Source: Diplosphaera chodatii (lineage: Eukaryota; Chlorophyta; Trebouxiophyceae; Prasiolales; Stichococcaceae). From it: 64,000 nucleotides of DNA. The number at the start of each line of letters is the position of its first letter. Positions within the stretch are counted from its first letter, which is position 1. The position numbers were made by a program, and so were the translations under genes. The stretch covers positions 372,001 to 436,000 of the forward strand of contig JAALGY010000030.1 of assembly GCA_032358165.1 (NCBI GenBank), in the 5' to 3' direction. Under the pieces are notes generated by a model. It was given only the letters and a program-made list of their open reading frames with translations, was not told the origin of the DNA and made no database searches. This document shows, in pieces, positions 60,295 to 64,000 of the stretch.

Positions 60295-63200
60295 TCAGCT
60301 CAGCTGCAGCTGCTGGATCAGGTTGCGCAGGGCGTGGTTGGGCAGCACAGCGCCTTCGCCAGCCGGCAGCGGCTGCCGGCTGAGCGGGTCCACCCCAGAG
60401 TGAGCCGCCAGCCACTCCTCCAGGGCCGCCCGCTCAAAGCTGTGACCACCGCTGCCATACAGCACCGGGTCCCGCATGACCTCGCCGCTCAGCGGGCAGC
60501 GCCACCACTCTGCTGCCGCTGCTGCCGTGGTGGAAGCTGCTGCCTGGTGAGCAGGCAAGTCTTCGATGCCTGGGTTGTCCTGGACGAGGGCTGCTGCTGA
60601 CTGCGGTGCTCCATCAGCGGCCGCTGCCAGCACAGCACCTGCTGCAGGCTTGTCCTCGACCAGCTCACTCGCTTCCGCTTGGTTGACGGGTGCTGCTGCT
60701 GCGGCGGCAGACGCTCGTTCTGCAACATGTGCATGGTTGCTGCCGGCCACAGCTTGCTGCTTGGCTGCCTTCTTGCGGGCGCGTTTACTCGCGGCCTTGC
60801 GAGGCTGGGTGGAGGCTTCACTGGTACTTTCTTCAGCCTGCACAAACAGCTGCACCATCATATGCAATGCCTCCTTGACAAGATCGAAGATGATGACTGG
60901 CAAACGCTGCTGGTGCATGTGCCGCTCACAATATGCATCTGCAGGCATCAGCGCCAGTAATTTCTGATTCGACCTGATTCCATCAGAACCGACAGCTGTT
61001 GCGGGACAAATTCGGCCGCTGCTATGCGCACCAGCAGCTCCTGCATGGCGCGCTCTGCTGCCGCCACAGCCTCGGCATCTGGAGCGGCTGCAGCGCCACT
61101 TGCTATGCGGCGGCTGCCTCGTCTGCTGGCTCTGACCACTGTTGGCACTGGCGGCCACAGACTCATCATTGCCTCAACATCGTCAGCCCACGCTGCAGCC
61201 TGCGATGGCGGCGGCTTCACGTCCCTGTGTCAGCTATAGCACGAGTATGCTTGCTGCTGCATGTCTGCACAACTCTCCGATGCCAGACTTGTGACCTCGG
61301 ACTCGGACCGGGGTAGGAGCACAGCAGCATATAGATTGCATGGCCTGGTTGCCAATAGCTGGAGGTCACCTGATGCGCTCAATGGCCGCAGTCCAGCTGC
61401 CATCTAGCAGTGCAGCATGGTTTGCTTGCGCATCAGCGGCCAGGACCACCGACAGGATGTGGCTGACACTCCAGGTGCCATGCATGCTTGTCCGCCACGC
61501 CACAATCCTTCTTGCCCCTTCACCTGCCGCTGGAGCATGCCATGGCAGCGCCTGCACGGATGAGAGTTTGATACCAGAACTAGGGTCTGGCTGCAGTCGG
61601 AGATTAACAGCAGCCATCTGCGACTGTCCCTGAACAACATGGTGGCATCTGCGTTGGCAGCCTAGCAAAGGCTGGCAGCTTGAGAGCACCGCTGCATGAC
61701 AGCTGGCAGCAACAGTTTCCAGCTGTGACCTCAGCCCAAGAGCTTGGTGTGCATTAAGTTGGCGGACCAAATACGTAGCCCACCTGCAGAAAAGGGCCGA
61801 CCAGGTTGTGCTTGGCCAGGGTGCGAATCACGGGCGGGGTGAGGCAGTGCGCGACCTCTGCCAGGATGTTGGCAGCGTCAAGCCGCGTCTCATGCGGCGT
61901 GCACAGCTGTGACTGCGCAGCCCCAAGGGCTGCGGTGGAACGGGCCTCCCGCGCCGCAGCCTCTGCATGCGCAAGCCGGTAGCCGCCAAGAGCGCCGCTC
62001 ACAATTGCAGCAATGTCATCACCTGGCCATGGCCTCCCCGCATCAGCTGCGGCTCTGGCACACTGCGATACAGACAGAATCCTCGTCACAGTATGCTCCG
62101 CCTGCTCATGATGATGCTAAAAGATGAGCACACACAGGTAGCTCCTAGTTCGCAACAGAGCTCCGAACCTCGGTAAGCAAAATAGGAGGATAGCTCGAGA
62201 ATGTCAGGGCTGTAAAGCGCACAGCCGCACCTCTGAGGCTTGCAGCAGCGTGCTCACAGCATCGAACAGCCCGGGCGCAAGGCAGCTCTCCTTCAGGTCG
62301 ATCACCAGGTCGATGTCCGGGCCGCGCAGGTTTTTGCATGGCTCCACCTGCACAGCTCAAGCCACCTCTGCTGCTTGCCAGTCGTTCAGCGCAGTTGGTA
62401 TTCGACAGATCAGGGAAGTGCCAGGGTGACTTGTGGCAGTACTAGTGCCTGCATGTGAACAGGTGCAGGGAAAGTCAGCAACCTGCAGCAACCTGCAGTG
62501 CTGCAGCAAGGGCGTTGAGCGACCCCGAGGCAAGGATGCCGCCGGTGCTGGGGGCACTCGCGCTCGAGTCGCTGCTGCAGCCGTCGAGCACACCCTGGAG
62601 CATGCACACCAGGCAACATCACTGCCGAAGGTGTGACACAGCGTTCTCATACCGGGAGCAAGTGCACTCATGACAGCAGCAAGCCGTGCAAAGACGCGTA
62701 CATCCACACACCTTCATGACTGTGGTCAAATTTGAGAGGTTGAGGTCCATCAGCAAGACCAACTGTGTGCAGCACAGCCAACAAGTCAAGTCTATCACTG
62801 CCTTTGCTTGCCTTGAGTGTCACAGGTACATTGCTGTGGAAGAACAAGATTATTTCAGTGCTGGGTGTGCGGGTGAGTGCGTTTAAACATGCGACACACC
62901 TGGTCTGTGGGCTGGAGCTGCTCCACGATCGCGGGCAGGCTCTCCGCCACCTCGCTGCAAGGCAGCTCCTGCGGGGCAGCGCTGACCCACTTCGTGGCCA
63001 GCTGCTGGATGCGAGCCAGCTGCGTCAGCAGGGTGCAGACGTCCTTCTCGCTGGGACCATCTACATGGCAACCGAAACAATTTGGTCGACTTGTGATCTG
63101 TGTGCTGGTTTCGCTTCGTTATGTGCAGCGCCAGCTGCCATACCAACAAGGAGCCACACTCGAACGCTGGGTTCCGCAGCAGTGCGTTTGAACCAATGCG

Positions 63201-64000
63201 CTGCCACACGTGCGTACCTGGGCGGGTCCATACTGCAAGGTGCGACAGGTACAGCAGCAGGCTGGCATGCCGCGGGGCAGCCAGTAGGTCGACAGCTTTG
63301 CACAGGGTCTTCAACACAGCGGCATGCAGCGCTGGCCACCCCGTACCAGTGCGGGCCGCGCGGTCTGCAAAGTAAAGCAAAAGCAGACGGGCATTAGCTC
63401 TGCAACCCTGAGGCTCATGCACACATCGTCCGCGCAGATCAGCTTGTGGTTTGATGATGTGAGAGCTGGACTCACAAGGTGCGAGCGAACTGGGCCTATT
63501 GATAATTGGCCGTTCCAAGGCAGGATGCTGCATCTTGTTGCCACATATGGGCTTGCACTGGTGCAGTGCACAGTGCAGCGTGTGGTTGACGGACACACGA
63601 TTGAAGCGCACCCAGTGTCGGCAGTATGAACGCATGCACATTCGGCGACATGGCCATGACAGCCTGCAGCAGCTGCCCCGTGCACGTGGCAGCTGGCAGG
63701 CTGGATTGTGGAGGCCAGAGCCCCGCCGCAACCGCACGGTTGTCCATGTGCATGAAGACAACCACCTGCAAAGCAGGCAAGCTATAGTCTGTGCGTGCCA
63801 TGTTGCATGCAAATGCCATGCGATGACATTTGCATGCCATCCTTAATGCCACCATGTCACTTCCAAGCGCAGCCTTGCAGTCTGGCATGGGACCCAGCGC
63901 ATGGCATGCTTGCCTCAGCCGCAGCAAGCATGGTTCTCACATTCTGGACCAGCTCCCCCAGGGTTTCCAACAGCTGCCGCTCGCCAACTGCCTTGTACCA
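60295..64000 (-). CDS. RRM-like/ARM-like/U-box protein (family copy 7), 5' end outside the window
   Basis: The 3' part of a family member. At the right edge the end of exon 4 is visible (63942-64000, RQLLETLGELVQ). Then come exon 5 (about 63640-63775, NRAVAAGLWPPQSSLPAA), exon 6 (about 63220-63366), exon 7 (about 62900-63060, LLTQLARIQQLATKWVSAAP), exon 8 (LVLLMDLNLSNLTTVMK), exon 9 (about 62490-62600), exon 10 (about 62230-62347), exon 11 (about 61780-62062), exon 12 (about 61368-61555), exon 13 (about 61020-61220), and exon 14 (60295-60838) with KRARKKAAKQQ linker and a U-box with all typical positions (CPLSGEVMRDPVLYGSGGHS, then LPNHALRNLIQQLQL). No frame break was seen. It is the best ligase candidate among the copies. 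Exons 1-3 should lie beyond 64000. Confidence 0.8.

Noticed and set aside
32918..64000. Transposon or retrogene origin of the repeated genes
   Set aside because: Copies keep the same introns, there are no flanking terminal repeats or target-site duplications that I can see, and no transposase or reverse transcriptase is present.
1..64000. Bacterial or viral DNA
   Set aside because: All supported genes are split by GT-AG introns and encode eukaryotic-type domains; there is no operon structure and no viral replication or capsid gene.
1..64000. tRNA, rRNA, CRISPR, riboswitch or replication-origin signals
   Set aside because: None was recognised on reading both strands; a covariance-model search would be the decisive test.

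Overview
The window is nuclear DNA from a eukaryote, most likely a green alga (Chlorophyta). Coding stretches are GC-rich and cut into short exons by spliceosomal introns of roughly 80-500 bp, with GTGAGT-like donors and TGCAG-like acceptors. The recognisable proteins are of plant/algal type: a TIR-NB-ARC-LRR receptor, a polyamine/amino-acid permease resembling plant PUT transporters, an F-box-like protein and U-box proteins. I saw no operons, tRNA, rRNA, CRISPR array or transposon. The species cannot be fixed from the sequence.

Layout. 0.8-5.1 kb (+): a seven-exon TIR-NB-ARC-LRR gene whose splice phases all close, about 1,133 aa, with 17 LRRs. 5.2-8.0 kb (-): scattered exons of an F-box-like gene, poorly resolved. 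8.5-12.9 kb (-): a multi-exon APC-superfamily permease. 13.6-15.3 kb (+): a degenerate short member of the U-box family. 16.3-19.7 kb (+): a multi-exon gene of unknown function. 20.1-31.8 kb (+): a very long many-exon helical protein of unknown function whose 3' end is a three-fold tandem repeat of a three-exon module.

From 32.9 kb to the right edge the window is an array of six large paralogues in orientations - + - + - -. Where complete, each has about 14 exons in the same order and encodes about 800 aa or more: a short RRM-like N-terminal module, a long alpha-helical ARM/HEAT-like body, a basic KRARKK linker, and a C-terminal U-box. This order reverses the usual plant U-box/ARM proteins. 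Neighbours are head-to-head or tail-to-tail except the last pair. Three copies carry breaks: displaced start plus in-frame stop, two one-base deletions, and a shifted acceptor. Two copies end before the U-box, and a free-standing U-box relic lies between two copies. This looks like birth-and-death evolution.

The most notable points are a complete-looking TIR-type NLR in a probable green alga and a fast-changing, apparently undescribed family of RRM-like/ARM-like/U-box proteins in the same interval. A functional link between the receptor and the ubiquitin-ligase-like genes is speculation from proximity only. Most exon boundaries are read by eye. Those of the NLR and of U-box copy 5 were checked for splice dinucleotides and phase throughout; others are approximate.
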